In this document: piece after piece, positions 34,401 to 44,029 of the stretch
Layout: every line of letters begins with the position of its first letter
How positions within the stretch are numbered: position 1 is the first letter of the stretch
Assembly (NCBI GenBank): GCA_947259115.1
Contig: CAMYKS010000003.1
Span: 1-64,000 of the forward strand
Length of the DNA: 64,000 nt
Direction: 5' to 3'
DNA from: an uncultured Desulfobulbaceae bacterium
Lineage (GTDB): Bacteria > Desulfobacterota > Desulfobulbia > Desulfobulbales > BM004
Made by a program: the position numbers and the translations under genes
Notes under the pieces: generated by a model
Database searches by the model: none
Seen by the model: the letters and a program-made list of their open reading frames with translations, nothing else
What the model was told of the DNA's origin: nothing

Positions 34401-34862
34401 GGATACGTAGCAGAGCGCCCCAACACCAAGAGTATTTGGAGAGCCGAAAGGGAACAGGACGCTGGATGCGGATGAGACGGCCACTCCCTTGGGCTGAAAA
34501 ATATCACAGAGCGCCAGCTCAAAACTGCCGCTGCCCGTATAGACGGCAGTGGCTTCCGGCCCGGACTCTTTCTTAATACGCTGCAGGTTATCGACAAGTA
34601 TGCCATAGGCATCATCCCATGAGATTTGCTCAAACTCAAAGGTTCCCTTGGCACCTTTTCTGCGCATGGGATGCAGAAGCCGGTTTGGAGAATAGACGAC
34701 ATCAGGCGCCGCCTGTCCCGTCCTGCACAGCATACCGTACGGGGAGGATTCATCCGATTTTACTGATGATATCCTACCTTCATCGCTGTAGGTAACCTCT
34801 GCCCAACAGCCGGCTGAACAGATCCCGCATATGGCCCGTTTTGTTTTATTATTATCCTTCAT
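31482..34862 (-). CDS. Fusion of molybdopterin oxidoreductase and cysteine desulfurase
   Basis: A single 1126-residue frame encodes two complete enzymes. Residues 1-735 are a DMSO-reductase-family (bis-MGD Mo/W) protein: 4Fe-4S ligands Cys12, 15, 19 and 46, a probable metal ligand Cys151 in GVGALCYVSF, MIMIWGKNPASHAPL, and a C-terminal MGD-binding barrel (DRVFLKTKRGQVEM). A linker of about 25 residues (KAGSGAAKNITGTGEYSQGR) leads to residues 743-1126, a NifS/IscS-type desulfurase: YLDHNATTPVAPEV, PLP Lys942 in LSGHKFHAPKG, and catalytic Cys1064 in SSGSACRSG. Desulfurases supply the sulfur that IscS and FdhD use to activate formate dehydrogenases, so an in-built supply is plausible. The gene follows a flavodoxin-like gene by 18 bases, and the pair is divergent from DUF427-egtD. 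No Tat signal is visible, so it should be cytoplasmic. The reaction is not known. Confidence 0.93.
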   Translation of the reverse strand: MKDNNKTKRAICGICSAGCWAEVTYSDEGRISSVKSDESSPYGMLCRTGQAAPDVVYSPNRLLHPMRRKGAKGTFEFEQISWDDAYGILVDNLQRIKKESGPEATAVYTGSGSFELALCDIFQPKGVAVSSASSVLFPFGSPNTLGVGALCYVSFAMIAPHVTMGRMFINTYSDIENAEMIMIWGKNPASHAPLTDLLRIQEAHRRGAKIVVIDPRCTLLAKYPDAEWIPIRPGTDGALALGLCNILIEEELHDESFASQWTTGFEEFSSYVQHFRPEVVEQITGIPANTVSKLAHRIAATRGVAPVMYSGLEYSDGAVQAIRATFVLWALAGQLDVPGGLCFTMQENHFPINRQGHLANPAPRQAAGHNDFPVYTKYRGEFHAGILPRAVLEKKPYPIRLLISLGASIITSWPQSDIWEKTLAGLDFFACIDRQLTADAAYADILLPAATYYEIESYMVYGSAFRIRERVIEPVGEARNDFFIMAELARRLGYGHLYPQNEKELLEHVLKGSGFTLADVQKAGGMVQKPGTMMQYKKWEKGLLRPDGQPGFDTPSGKFEIASTILEEYGYDPLPVYVEPGESPISQPDLAREFPLVFNSGARANVDLHTLHHTVPSLQKDKPVPTVMLNTLDAQERGIANGDRVFLKTKRGQVEMYAYVTDDIMQGAIEASAMGGGPLGSDEWKNANVNVLTDLKKYDPISGFPVYKALLCEVSKAGSGAAKNITGTGEYSQGRPTETVSTTHRIYLDHNATTPVAPEVRTVMLEAVELFGNPSSLYTEGRAAQTYLEDARRRIALLLNCTARRIIFTGGGSEANNLAIKGIAFSSRSKRHIITSAIEHPSVLNTCRWLENQGFELSYLAPDHEGVVLPDTLGNAMRNDTLLVTIMTANNETGVIQPVKELAAIAHANGSLFHTDAVQAVGKIPLDVNELDADLLSLSGHKFHAPKGVGALYIKKGILLDALVHGGKQEHSLRAGTENVTGIAGIGKAAEIALQSLVEMNRIAELRDLLEQKLCEFVPGAQRNGHTVKRLPNTLNITLPSIRGESLVLALDQHGIACSSGSACRSGSPDPSHALTAMGLSAEQAHCALRLSLGYENTEEEIDRAIEAIGEIITSRKSTIRFVSCR

Positions 34863-34880
34863 TTACAGTATTTTTTTGCT

Positions 34881-35627
34881 TTATCGATATTCCGGATTCG
34901 GATGGTCAAACCGACATCCTGCATCCCACAAGGAACGTTGATTGCCGTGGGCAGGAATACCGCCCGCTGCTTGTATCATATGCGCAAAGTGCATAAGATT
35001 CCAGGTCATAAAAGTTGTATTTCTCTGGGTGAAATCGTTTTGCGGCCCGCCTGATCCTTCATCACGATATGAAAGGCCGGGGCCGGCCTCGCCCACCCAA
35101 TATGCATCCGCCTGGGGCGGGATGGTATACCCCAGGTGCTGTAACGAATACAACATATTCATGGAGCAATGCTTGGCGCCGTCCTCGTTGCCTGTTATAA
35201 GACAGCCGCCAACCTTATTGTAATAACTATACTGCCCCATGTCGTTGAGATCCCCCGAAGAAGAGTAAAGCCGTTCAATTGTCTTGTTGCAGATAGAGGA
35301 TTTTTCTCCAAGCCAGATAGGTGTCGTTAGCACCAGGATATCTGCATTTTTGACTTTCTCATATATCTGGGGCCAATCGTCCTGCTGCCGACCATGTTCC
35401 CTCATGTCCGGATAGACGCCATAGGCAATATTGAAATCAATCGGCCTGAGCACTTCAACACCTACCCCGACTTTTTCCATAATTGCCTTTGATATCTCAA
35501 TGAGTCCGTCTGTGTGTGAAATTTCCGGCGAAGGTTTGAGGGTACAGTTGAGGAACAGTGCCTTCAAGCCGGAAAAATCCCATTTGCTTTCGTCGCACAT
35601 TTTTCTTTGCCTGTCATTTAATGTCAT
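34881..35627 (-). CDS. NADPH-dependent FMN reductase / flavodoxin-like protein
   Basis: This 248-residue protein has the flavodoxin-like fold: LKALFLNCTLKPSPEISHTD (phosphate-binding loop region), an ADILVLTTPIWLGEKSSICN flavin-edge segment, NKVGGCLITGNEDGAKHCSM and WVGEAGPG. Members reduce flavins or quinones with NAD(P)H. GGAGG precedes the ATG at 35627; the frame is open to 35699. It is 18 bases upstream of the molybdopterin-desulfurase gene on the same strand and probably provides it with electrons or receives them. Divergent promoters for it and DUF427 share about 170 AT-rich bases. Confidence 0.85.
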   Translation of the reverse strand: MTLNDRQRKMCDESKWDFSGLKALFLNCTLKPSPEISHTDGLIEISKAIMEKVGVGVEVLRPIDFNIAYGVYPDMREHGRQQDDWPQIYEKVKNADILVLTTPIWLGEKSSICNKTIERLYSSSGDLNDMGQYSYYNKVGGCLITGNEDGAKHCSMNMLYSLQHLGYTIPPQADAYWVGEAGPGLSYRDEGSGGPQNDFTQRNTTFMTWNLMHFAHMIQAAGGIPAHGNQRSLWDAGCRFDHPNPEYR

Positions 35628-35797
35628 GTCCGCCTCCAGAAAATTTTTATTTGTTAGGCGTGTTGCAAATTCAGCGCTCCAGGAACACGGAATTCGCACA
35701 GGATTTTTTCTTGCCCTTGACGTTCTGAATACATTTGTTAATTTATCTAATAAATATTACCAAATAATAATTAATTTTTTTCCACAGGAGGCTCAGC

Positions 35798-36079
35798 ATG
35801 CCTAAAGCTACCTGGCAGGGCGTTGTTCTGGCCCAAAGCAATGAAACTATCGATATAGAGGGAAATCAATACTTCCCGCCAGACTCTGTTAACAAAATGT
35901 ACCTGGAGGATAGCACTACGCAATCAACTTGTCCATGGAAGGGTGAGGCTTCGTATTATCATGTTGTAGTCAATGGTGAGCAAAATCCTGACGCTGCCTG
36001 GTATTACCCTGATCCCAAAGAGGCGGCATCCCAGATCAAGGGCTATGTGGCATTCTGGAAAGGGGTTGAAATTTCCTGA
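35798..36079 (+). CDS. DUF427 domain protein
   Basis: This 93-residue protein is a single DUF427 domain: ATWQGVVLAQSNETIDIEGN, YFPPDSVNKMYLEDSTTQST, then CPWKGEASYYHVVVNGE, AAWYYPDPKEAASQIKGYVA and FWKGVEI. The conserved CPWKG with Trp and Tyr is typical. The biochemical role of the family is not established. AGGAGG lies at good distance before the ATG. It is 39 bases upstream of egtD, and almost certainly in the same transcript. Confidence 0.9.
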   Translation: MPKATWQGVVLAQSNETIDIEGNQYFPPDSVNKMYLEDSTTQSTCPWKGEASYYHVVVNGEQNPDAAWYYPDPKEAASQIKGYVAFWKGVEIS

Positions 36080-36118
36080 GAGAGCAAAACTCAAAACTAT
36101 CATTTACAGGAACCTCTT

Positions 36119-37156
36119 GTGCAATACGAAACATGTTCAAATTATAACAGCCTGCGCGCAACATTTGATGCTGCCTTACAGAAACAGCAAAACCTGGTTA
36201 TACAGGCAGGCAGCCTGCATGATCCTATACAGAGCTTTGCCGAATCAGTCTGCGAAGGACTGGAAAAGCAGCCCAGGCAGCTAGAGTGCCGCTTTCTCTA
36301 CGATGCCCATGGCAGCAAACTCTACGAAAAGATTTGCAGCCAACCGGAATATTACCTGACCAAAACAGAAGCTCAGATCCTGCAGCAATATGCCGGTGAA
36401 ATAAGCCGGGAGACCGGCTCCTGCCATCTGATTGAACTGGGGTCCGGCAGTTCGGTAAAAACCGATTATTTGCTCTCAGCCTATCAGACCCGATATACAA
36501 ATGTCTGCTATACACCAATTGATATCAGCTCCACTGCCTTAAAGCTGGCCGGCAGGGCCATTATTGACAAAAGGCCTGATGTCCAGGTAGTCGGCATCCA
36601 TGGCACGTACAATGATTCTTTCCAGCTTCTCAGCTGTGCCTCACCGGCAATGATTATTTTCCTGGGCAGCACCATCGGTAATTTCAACGAGGAAGAGGAG
36701 CATGAATTCTGGCAGGATATTTCACAGCACATGAAGGTCGGTGATTATTTCCTCCTGGGCGTTGACCTGGTTAAGGATGTTTCAATTTTAGAGGCAGCTT
36801 ACAACGATGCAGCAGGCGTAACAGCAGACTTCACCAGGAACTACTTTGCCAGGATGAACCGTGAACTCGGATCAGCAATTGACCTTGCCCATATCAAACA
36901 CGTGGCCTTTTTCAATCCCGTTAAAAACCGCATTGAGATTTATATAAAATTTAGCAGAGCCCAGAAAATTCATATAGAATCCCTGCACAGGACTTTTTAT
37001 GTTGCAAAGGAAGAAATGCTGCAGATTGAGATCAGCCGCAAATTTCATGTATCAGCAGTAAAAGATCATCTTAATTCCTACGGTTTTAAACCTGTAAAAA
37101 CCTATACAGATGCCAAAAACTGGTTCGGACTTATTCTGTTCCGGAAAAGCCGTTAG
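36119..37156 (+). CDS. egtD: L-histidine N-alpha-methyltransferase (EgtD)
   Basis: EgtD trimethylates histidine to hercynine with three SAM, the first step to ergothioneine. The 345-residue protein matches in length and has RFLYDAHGSKLYEKICSQPE, YYLTKTEAQIL, the SAM site LIELGSGSSVKTDYLL, the family's FLGSTIGNF and the acceptor region VGDYFLLGVDLVKD. The start codon is GTG. Neither EgtB (oxygen-dependent sulfoxide synthase) nor the rhodanese-like EanB of anaerobic green sulfur bacteria is in the window, so sulfur insertion would need another enzyme. The desulfurase fused to a molybdopterin enzyme lies just across the divergent promoter. Confidence 0.93.
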   Translation: MQYETCSNYNSLRATFDAALQKQQNLVIQAGSLHDPIQSFAESVCEGLEKQPRQLECRFLYDAHGSKLYEKICSQPEYYLTKTEAQILQQYAGEISRETGSCHLIELGSGSSVKTDYLLSAYQTRYTNVCYTPIDISSTALKLAGRAIIDKRPDVQVVGIHGTYNDSFQLLSCASPAMIIFLGSTIGNFNEEEEHEFWQDISQHMKVGDYFLLGVDLVKDVSILEAAYNDAAGVTADFTRNYFARMNRELGSAIDLAHIKHVAFFNPVKNRIEIYIKFSRAQKIHIESLHRTFYVAKEEMLQIEISRKFHVSAVKDHLNSYGFKPVKTYTDAKNWFGLILFRKSR

Positions 37157-37420
37157 CCCGCAGCCCAAATTATTTACCATCTCCAGCAGTTGAAGCGATG
37201 CAAATTGTTTTTTACTTTTTTTAATGTACGTAGTAATACCCATCTTTTGTACAAATAAATTTTCAGTTGTAAACTGGATTGCATTAAGGGTAGAAACCTC
37301 TTTGATATTTATGATCTGAACATAGAGGGCAGTTTTATCAGGCCTGTTGACGGCTACAGAATTTTTTACAATGTCATCAATTTTCATTACATAACTTTTG
37401 ATACGTAAAGAGGAGGGAAA

Positions 37421-38602
37421 ATGAAAAGTCTATTCAAGGGTATTGTCTGGGGACTTATCGCTGTTCTGTTTTTTACAACCAACGGCTGGGGCTTTGGGCG
37501 CAAAAAGGTTGTCAGGGTTGGCATCAACGCCCCCATAACCGGTGACATCCCCAAGGTGGGCGAAGGCACGAAGTATGCGGCCCGGATGTGGCTGGAAGAT
37601 ATTGAAAATGCAGGGGGCATCGAGGTCGGGGGCAAAAAATATCCTGTGGAACTGGTCATTGAAGACAATGAAGCCAAGGCCGAGTCAGCGGTCAAGGCCA
37701 ACACCAAGATGATTACCGAGGACGAGGTACTGGTCATTGTCGGACCACAGTCCTCCAAGCAGGCGGTTCCGGCCGGAGATGTGGCAAACAACTATGAAAC
37801 TCCCATGATCACCCCCTGGTCCACAAATCCCGACTCAACCAAGGACCGGCCCTTTGTTTTCCGGGGCTGCTTCCTTGATCCCTTCCAGGGCCCGGTCCTG
37901 GCCAATTTCATCACCGAAGAGTTCGGCTTCACCAAAACGGCTGTTCTCTATGATGTTGCCAGTGATTACCCCAAGGGACTTGCCGAATTCTTCAAGCAGT
38001 CCTGGGAAAAAATCCATGGTCCTGGTTCAGTGGTTGCCTATGAGAGTTTCACCACCAAGGACACTGATTTCAGTTCCCAGTTGAGCAAGATAAACAAATC
38101 AGGGGCTCAGGTGCTTTTCACGCCGCAGTACTATAACGAGGTGGCCCTTATTGTACAGCAGGCCCATGAGCTTGGCTGGACCGGTCCCATTGTGGGCAGT
38201 GACTCCTGGGGCTCTGCGGAGACCGTCACCCTATGCGGCAAGGACTGCTACGGTCTCTTCTTCTCATCCCATTACGCGGCTGCCGGGGCCCAGGGCGCTA
38301 CCAAGGAGTTCATCGAGCGCTATGAAAAAAAATACGGCTACACCCCGGATGATGTTGCGGCCCTGACCTGGGATTCGCTCCGCCTTGTACAGACCGCCAT
38401 TGAAAACTCCGGGAAGCTTACGGGCAAGATCAAGAAGGACAGAAGGGCTGTGCGCGACGCCCTGGCCAAGATCAAGAATTTCAAAGGCATTACCGGTGAC
38501 ATGACCTTTACTGAAGAAGGAGATCCAATTAAGTGCGCTGTTATTGTGAGGATCAGCGACAAAGGGGAATACGAATTTTATAAGTCCGTATGTCCCAATT
38601 AA
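37421..38602 (+). CDS. livK: Branched-chain amino-acid-type ABC transporter substrate-binding protein
   Basis: This 393-residue periplasmic protein (signal peptide residues 1-24, no lipobox) belongs to the Leu/Ile/Val-binding type I fold: VVRVGINAPITGDIPKVGEG at the start, VIVGPQSSKQAVPAGDVANN, TPMITPWSTNPDSTKDRPFV and FTPQYYNEVALIVQQAHELG. A strong AGAGGAGG site is upstream. It is the first gene of a five-gene liv operon, with livH 6 bases later. The ligand could be a branched amino acid, an amide, or another small molecule. Confidence 0.92.
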   Translation: MKSLFKGIVWGLIAVLFFTTNGWGFGRKKVVRVGINAPITGDIPKVGEGTKYAARMWLEDIENAGGIEVGGKKYPVELVIEDNEAKAESAVKANTKMITEDEVLVIVGPQSSKQAVPAGDVANNYETPMITPWSTNPDSTKDRPFVFRGCFLDPFQGPVLANFITEEFGFTKTAVLYDVASDYPKGLAEFFKQSWEKIHGPGSVVAYESFTTKDTDFSSQLSKINKSGAQVLFTPQYYNEVALIVQQAHELGWTGPIVGSDSWGSAETVTLCGKDCYGLFFSSHYAAAGAQGATKEFIERYEKKYGYTPDDVAALTWDSLRLVQTAIENSGKLTGKIKKDRRAVRDALAKIKNFKGITGDMTFTEEGDPIKCAVIVRISDKGEYEFYKSVCPN

Positions 38603-38608
38603 GCCGGA

Positions 38609-39532
38609 ATGGATCTTTTTCTCCAGAACATTGTTAACGGCCTGCAATGGGGCAGCTTCTACGCCCTGATAGCCCTGGGCTATTCCATGGTGTACTCCAT
38701 CCTGATGCTGTTCAACTTTGCCCATGGAGATGTCTTCATGGTGGGCTCCTATATCGGTTTCGGCGTGGCCACAGCCCTGCTCGGGCTTGCCGCCATGAGC
38801 GGTATCCCCCTGCCGGGCTGGTTTATCCTCATCCTGACCATTATTTTCACCATGTTCATTACCTCTTTTGTGGGAGTGTTCATCGAAAGGGTGGGTTACC
38901 GGCCCCTGCGTGATGCACCCCGTGCATCCGCCGCCATTACCGGGCTTATGATCGGCATCATCCTTGAAACCGGCAACCTGGCCATTCTCGGGGCCCGCAG
39001 GCTCAGTTTCCCCCAACTCATTGAATCAACCACCTACCAGTTCGGGGGTGTGTATGTGACTGATAAAAAAATACTTATTGTCGGTGTTTCCCTGGGTCTC
39101 ATGTTCCTGCTGCACCGCTTTATCCAGAAAAGCAAATGGGGCATGGCCATGCGGGCCATGTCCTTTGACTTTCAGGCGGTTCCCCTGATGGGCATCTCCA
39201 TAAACAGGATAGCACCGCTCACCTTTGCCATCGGCTCAGCCCTTGCCGCTGCCGCAGGTATTCTCTACGGCCTGGCCTACCCGGTACTTGATCCTTACAT
39301 GGGCATTCTGCTTGGCTGGAAGGCTTTTGTTGCGGCAATCCTGGGAGGTCGTGGTTCCATACTCGGTGCAGCTTTAGCCGGTTTTCTCCTGGGCTTTATA
39401 GAGATTTTTGTCGCCTGGGTCTTCCCGTCAACCCTGCGCGACGTCATTGCCTATTCCATCATTCTGCTCATTCTGACCTTCAGGCCGCACGGTTTCTTCG
39501 GCCAGGCGCACTCTACCCAGCTCAGGCTGTAA
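38609..39532 (+). CDS. livH: Branched-chain ABC transporter permease LivH
   Basis: This 307-residue inner-membrane permease has about eight helices, with the LivH N-terminus NGLQWGSFYALIALGYSMVY, FAHGDVFMVGSYIGF, and the EAA-like loop AILGGRGSILGAALAGFLLG. It begins 6 bases after the livK stop. It pairs with LivM to make the channel. Confidence 0.93.
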   Translation: MDLFLQNIVNGLQWGSFYALIALGYSMVYSILMLFNFAHGDVFMVGSYIGFGVATALLGLAAMSGIPLPGWFILILTIIFTMFITSFVGVFIERVGYRPLRDAPRASAAITGLMIGIILETGNLAILGARRLSFPQLIESTTYQFGGVYVTDKKILIVGVSLGLMFLLHRFIQKSKWGMAMRAMSFDFQAVPLMGISINRIAPLTFAIGSALAAAAGILYGLAYPVLDPYMGILLGWKAFVAAILGGRGSILGAALAGFLLGFIEIFVAWVFPSTLRDVIAYSIILLILTFRPHGFFGQAHSTQLRL

Positions 39533-39593
39533 CCTGAACCAGTGGGGACCCGCAGATGCAAATGTATGCAATAAGAAGGTAAAAATACACGGG

Positions 39594-40898
39594 ATGGATA
39601 ATCAGGACCCTAAATTTCAACTGAGTACAAAAGGCTCCAGGGCCCGGCTGCTGGACTTTGTTGCTCCAATCCCACTTATTGGCTGGCTGCTGGGCATTCT
39701 GGCCGCTGTTCTGGTGGAATATTTCCTGGGCGATTACATCTCTTATTATCTCGGTCTTCCCAAAATACCGGTGCTTTTCGGTTTTCTCACAGTACTGAAA
39801 AAACCGCTGCTCATCCCCGGTACAATGGGCTACATGATCCTTGTGTACGGTCTGCCCATACTCATTATTGTCAAGTCCCTGCAGAAGCCGGCAAACAAAC
39901 TGGCAGCCTTCCTTGACAAACGTCGTGTAACAGTTGCCGCCCTGGTTCATCTGGCCCTTTTTTACGGTGCCCTGCATCTCTGGGCCGACATAAGCGATTA
40001 CCGGCTGCTGGTCATAAAGCTTGCCATGATTGCCATCATGTTGACGCTCAGCATCAATGTCATCAACGGCTACATGGGAGAATTTTCCTGTTCGCATCCA
40101 GGCTTCATGGCCCTTGGCGCCTATACTGCGTCCACCATCACCCTGTTTTTCTTTGCCAATGACAAACTGTTCGGTGAGGCCCTGCTGCCTGAGGCGCTGG
40201 GCTTTTATTTCTTTCCACTGGCACTCATTGCCGGAGGTATTGTCGCAGCCATAGGCGCCCTGGTCATCGCCATACCATCCTTTCGCACCCGCGGTGATTA
40301 CCTGGCTATCATCTCACTGGCCTTTCTCTTTATCGTTAAAAGCCTCATAGAAAATCTTGAATTTGTCGGGGGCCCGCGGGGCATGTCAAGCCAGCCCGAT
40401 TATTCCAACCTGCCCATGGTCTTTACTGTCATGGTCCTGTGCATCTGGATCATCAACAACTTTGTGCGTTCCACCATGGGTAAGGCCCTTAATGCCATAC
40501 GCGACAATGAGCTGGCAGCCGAGGCCATGACCGTCAATACCCGCAAGACCAAGATCATCACCTTTATGTTCGCGGCCTTCTGGGCCGGTGTGGCGGGTGG
40601 ACTCTTTGCCCACGTTCTGCGCTACGTAAATCCGGGGTCATTCGGCATCCAGCGCCTGGCTGAAATTCTTGCCATGGTCTATTTCGGCGGCCTCAATTCA
40701 GTCACCGGCTCCATTGTCGGTGCGCTCAGCATCAATATTTTAAGCGAGGCCCTGCGCCCCCTTGAAATCTACAAGTGGATCATTATTCCGCTGCTGCTTA
40801 TCGTCGTCATGCTCGTACGCCCCACCGGCCTCATTGCCTTTACCGAGTTCAAGCCCAAGGAACTCATGAAACCAAAACAGAATAAGGTTGAGGTCTAG
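39594..40898 (+). CDS. livM: Branched-chain ABC transporter permease LivM
   Basis: This 434-residue permease is longer than usual LivM proteins (about 300-420) because of an N-terminal extension of about 130 residues containing further helices. The conserved core includes INVINGYMGEFSCSHPGFMA, LGAYTASTI, SFRTRGDYLAIISLAFLFIV, and AIRDNELAAEAMTVNTRKTK with the coupling loop. It ends 4 bases before livG. Confidence 0.93.
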   Translation: MDNQDPKFQLSTKGSRARLLDFVAPIPLIGWLLGILAAVLVEYFLGDYISYYLGLPKIPVLFGFLTVLKKPLLIPGTMGYMILVYGLPILIIVKSLQKPANKLAAFLDKRRVTVAALVHLALFYGALHLWADISDYRLLVIKLAMIAIMLTLSINVINGYMGEFSCSHPGFMALGAYTASTITLFFFANDKLFGEALLPEALGFYFFPLALIAGGIVAAIGALVIAIPSFRTRGDYLAIISLAFLFIVKSLIENLEFVGGPRGMSSQPDYSNLPMVFTVMVLCIWIINNFVRSTMGKALNAIRDNELAAEAMTVNTRKTKIITFMFAAFWAGVAGGLFAHVLRYVNPGSFGIQRLAEILAMVYFGGLNSVTGSIVGALSINILSEALRPLEIYKWIIIPLLLIVVMLVRPTGLIAFTEFKPKELMKPKQNKVEV

Positions 40899-40902
40899 CG
40901 AT

Positions 40903-42386
<1,484 letters not shown>

Positions 42387-42787
42387 ATGTTGCTAAGATC
42401 ATAGAAATATTTCTGCTTGCTGCAGCAATTTACCTGCTATGATAGAATTGTCTATTGGAGCAGCTAACTCGAATATTTCATGAACAATTTTGAAAAATTA
42501 GTTTAAATATCTCTTTTTGTGATTTTAATATTATATTTCCAGTGTATTTCTACGGTTACAGTTTGTGCCAAGTGACTGAATGGATTTTTTTCAAAACTGT
42601 TCACCCTTCGGGCAAGCCGATACATCCGTATAGCCTGCAGTGTTAGGCGTTTCGCATACTAAAGTATCGAAGTCTCCCTTTTCACTTATCTGCTCAAACG
42701 ACTTACACTTTGTCTATCCGGCGTCTCGACTCGTGAAAAATTCCGGCTAAGGTAACTGCTTTTCATACTTTTATATGGGAGCATTCA
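42387..42787. other. Gap after the liv operon, with a repeat copy
   Basis: No gene can be supported. At 42463-42497 an inverted copy of the dispersed TTCATGAAATATTCGGGTTA repeat runs GCTAACTCGAATATTTCATG and on to GAAAAA. A short partial copy (TTTTTTTCAAAACTGTTCA) lies at about 42585-42603. The rest shows no obvious symmetry. Confidence 0.5.
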
Positions 42788-43192
42788 ATGAATAATACCT
42801 TAAAGGTTGGCGATAAGGCTTCTCTTACCAAGGCTTTTTCCGAAGAGGAAGTTTTTCGTTTTGCCGAGATTTCCACAGACAAGAACCCACTTCACCTGGA
42901 TAAGGATTTTGGCAGGGCCTCAATTTTTGGCCGCCGCATCGTGCACGGCATGCTGGTCGCCAGCCTGTTTTCCGGACTCATCGGTATGGAACTGCCCGGT
43001 GAGGGCTCCATATACCTGGGCCAGAGTCTCAGTTTTAAAGCTCCTGTTGCTATTGGTGAGCCGGTCACTGCCTCGGTTGAAATAATACATGTCCGGGACG
43101 ACAAACCCATTGTTACATTGCGCACAATGTGTACTAATTCCGAGGGTACGGTCGTCATAGATGGGGAAGCGGTTGTAAAAGTAAAAAAATAA
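42788..43192 (+). CDS. MaoC-like (R)-specific enoyl-CoA hydratase
   Basis: This 134-residue hot-dog-fold protein has the MaoC/PhaJ motif in AEISTDKNPLHLDKDFGRAS and RRIVHGMLVASLFSGLIGME, with the catalytic Asp (in TDKNPLH) and His (in NPLH). PhaJ-type enzymes hydrate trans-2-enoyl-CoA to (R)-3-hydroxyacyl-CoA. GGGAG lies before the ATG. It is followed 46 bases later by the glutaredoxin-like gene. No fatty-acid or polyhydroxyalkanoate gene is adjacent. Confidence 0.9.
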   Translation: MNNTLKVGDKASLTKAFSEEEVFRFAEISTDKNPLHLDKDFGRASIFGRRIVHGMLVASLFSGLIGMELPGEGSIYLGQSLSFKAPVAIGEPVTASVEIIHVRDDKPIVTLRTMCTNSEGTVVIDGEAVVKVKK

Positions 43193-43238
43193 CCCGGCAG
43201 GGACACTTGCATGGGAAAAACTCTGATATGGTGGAAAA

Positions 43239-43694
43239 ATGATTAAAATTACTACTGTGATATGTTTGCTTTTTTTCGGAATGGCTTGTCTCTGTTTCTC
43301 CTCATCTGCATACAGCAAGACATATGTCTGGATAGACAAAAACGGAAAAACGCATTTCACTGATTCTCCACCGCTCCCGGGACAGGCGGCACAACCCCGG
43401 CGCCCAAGTCAGCGGTCTTATAAGTATCAAAAACCAGCCAGCCAAAAGAAAGTAGAATCTCCAGAGGTTGAGCTCTATATCACTAGCTGGTGTCAATATT
43501 GCAAGAAAGCCATTCAGTACTTTAAGTCTAAAAATATTCGCTTTAAAACATACGATATAGAAAAAGATCCAAAGGCAGCCAAGAGGAAGAAGAAACTTGC
43601 TCAAAGCGGAGGCGTGCCTTTTGCAATAATCAATGGTCAGCATATCAGCGGTTATGCACCTGATCTCTACGCTGATGCATTAAAAAAGAAATGA
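43239..43694 (+). CDS. Exported DUF4124-glutaredoxin fusion protein
   Basis: This 151-residue protein has a signal peptide (residues about 1-26), then a DUF4124 segment (KTYVWIDKNGKTHFTDSPP), a Lys/Pro-rich linker, and a glutaredoxin fold with VELYITSWCQYCKKAIQYF (CxxC active site) and GGVPFAIINGQHISGYAPD (cis-Pro TVP-like site). It is therefore a periplasmic thiol-disulfide protein. Its partner is unknown. It lies at the left edge of the accessory region that begins at 43.7 kb. Confidence 0.88.
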   Translation: MIKITTVICLLFFGMACLCFSSSAYSKTYVWIDKNGKTHFTDSPPLPGQAAQPRRPSQRSYKYQKPASQKKVESPEVELYITSWCQYCKKAIQYFKSKNIRFKTYDIEKDPKAAKRKKKLAQSGGVPFAIINGQHISGYAPDLYADALKKK

Positions 43695-43741
43695 CAAAAT
43701 GAGCCTTGAGGTTGCTGCAGCACCTCAACATTACAATAAAT

Positions 43742-44013
43742 AAAAAAAGGGGTCTGCTTATGACCTTTAATAAAAGAACACCCCCCGACAATGGGGAGCT
43801 ACGATCAAATTCCGAAGTGGATTATTCCTGCAAACTTTTTTACCTTTCATGCAGCAGCGTAAAATCAGTTTCCATGTCTGGCATTTCCCTAATATCATGT
43901 ATTGCTTGACCTCACTGTTTCCTCCTTCTATTATCGATAAATAATCAAAGAGGTCTTTTTTTGACCTTAAAATTGGTAATTATTTAACAGGGAAGTCAAC
44001 AGCAGACCCCTTT
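43742..44013. repeat. Small element with inverted AAAGGGGTCTGCT ends
   Basis: AAAGGGGTCTGCT (43746-43758) and AGCAGACCCCTTT (44001-44013) are perfect inverted 13-mers about 240 bases apart. Within them, near 43948-43968, AAGAGGTC-T7-GACCTT is another related hairpin. No ORF inside is convincing. A third, interrupted copy of the motif lies at 45322-45346, on the far side of the TIR gene, in the same orientation as the first. Confidence 0.55.
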
Positions 44014-44029
44014 CCCGGCCGTTCGGCAA

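Noticed and set aside
37052-37387. 111-codon minus-strand ORF between egtD and livK
   Set aside because: Its last third lies inside egtD on the other strand and reads as its shadow; the first part has no recognisable domain and no clear ribosome-binding site.
43706-43909. 67-codon ORF in the left repeat element
   Set aside because: It starts inside the inverted repeat and has no recognisable domain; the complement also shows no convincing product.
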